In this document: positions 5,008 through 5,144 of the stretch, piece after piece | How positions within the stretch are numbered: the first letter of the stretch is position 1 | How the letters are laid out: every line of letters begins with the position of its first letter | NCBI GenBank assembly: GCA_021798635.1 | Contig: JAJZGH010000301.1 | Coordinates: 1-5,144 of the forward strand | DNA from: Planctomycetota bacterium | Lineage (GTDB): Bacteria > Planctomycetota > Phycisphaerae > WQYP01 | DNA: 5,144 nt | Direction of reading: 5' to 3' | Translations under genes and position numbers: made by a program | Notes under the pieces: model-generated | The model's database searches: none | Seen by the model: the letters and a program-made list of their open reading frames with translations, nothing else | What the model was told of the DNA's origin: nothing

Positions 5008-5144
5008 CTACGGCCAAAGCAACAGTGTTGTCAAACCGGCCCCACCGCAGGCACGCATGCGCCCCACGGCATAAATTTGCTTGGCACCCTGTGGCTGAAG
5101 CGGTAGAATTTCGCTGCGAAAGCAACGCGAATTTTTTCCAGGCG
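5008..5144 (-). CDS. Possible 3' end of an unidentified gene upstream of lpxD (partial)
   Basis: One minus-strand frame stays open from the window edge to a TAG at 5010-5008, giving 44 residues that include SEILPLQPQGAKQIYAVGRM and end GLTTLLLWP. It stops nine bases before the lpxD start, a spacing usual in operons. However, the other two minus-strand frames are also open for most of this short stretch, so the choice rests mainly on that spacing. No family is recognisable. If real, it would be the gene before lpxD in the same transcript. Confidence 0.3.
   Translation of the reverse strand, partial: PGKNSRCFRSEILPLQPQGAKQIYAVGRMRACGGAGLTTLLLWP

Overview
The window looks like bacterial chromosome from a Gram-negative-type (diderm) organism. 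It carries lpxD, a lipid A biosynthesis gene, next to housekeeping genes (RNase PH, a PtsN-type EIIA), and base composition looks moderate throughout. No ribosomal marker is present. The lineage cannot be fixed from the window; Planctomycetota or a related phylum is a guess from the mix of lpxD, a divergent proteasome-like protein and long, poorly conserved intergenic DNA. No mobile element, CRISPR array or tRNA was seen.

Layout, left to right. Bases 1-16 hold the first codons of a minus-strand gene that leaves the window. It has a good ribosome binding site and a plausible promoter, and a strongly self-complementary segment (67-119) lies in its leader. Bases 138-497 are AT-rich non-coding DNA with two TATAAT boxes, leading to a plus-strand EIIA gene (498-971). 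A 210-base gap with hairpins and short repeats separates it from the convergent rph gene (1182-1892, minus).

Upstream of rph on the same strand is the most unusual part: an extended -10 promoter, an 84-residue protein of unknown function (2711-2965) and a divergent proteasome-family Ntn hydrolase (1989-2714). The two genes overlap by an ATGA start/stop. With that start, the hydrolase has Thr directly after the initiator Met, Asp at exactly mature position 17, and a Lys-Lys pair where the proteasome/HslV Lys33 is expected.

The right third is a minus-strand cluster: the tail of an unidentified reading frame (5008-5144), lpxD (3904-4998) and a FabG-like short-chain dehydrogenase (3102-3881), with gaps of 9 and 22 bases that suggest one transcript. 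A FabG-type reductase makes 3-hydroxyacyl-ACP, the acyl donor of LpxD, so the pairing may be functional, but the reductase's substrate cannot be read from sequence. The hydrolase pair and rph may share a transcript, since no clear promoter is visible in the 96 bases before rph.
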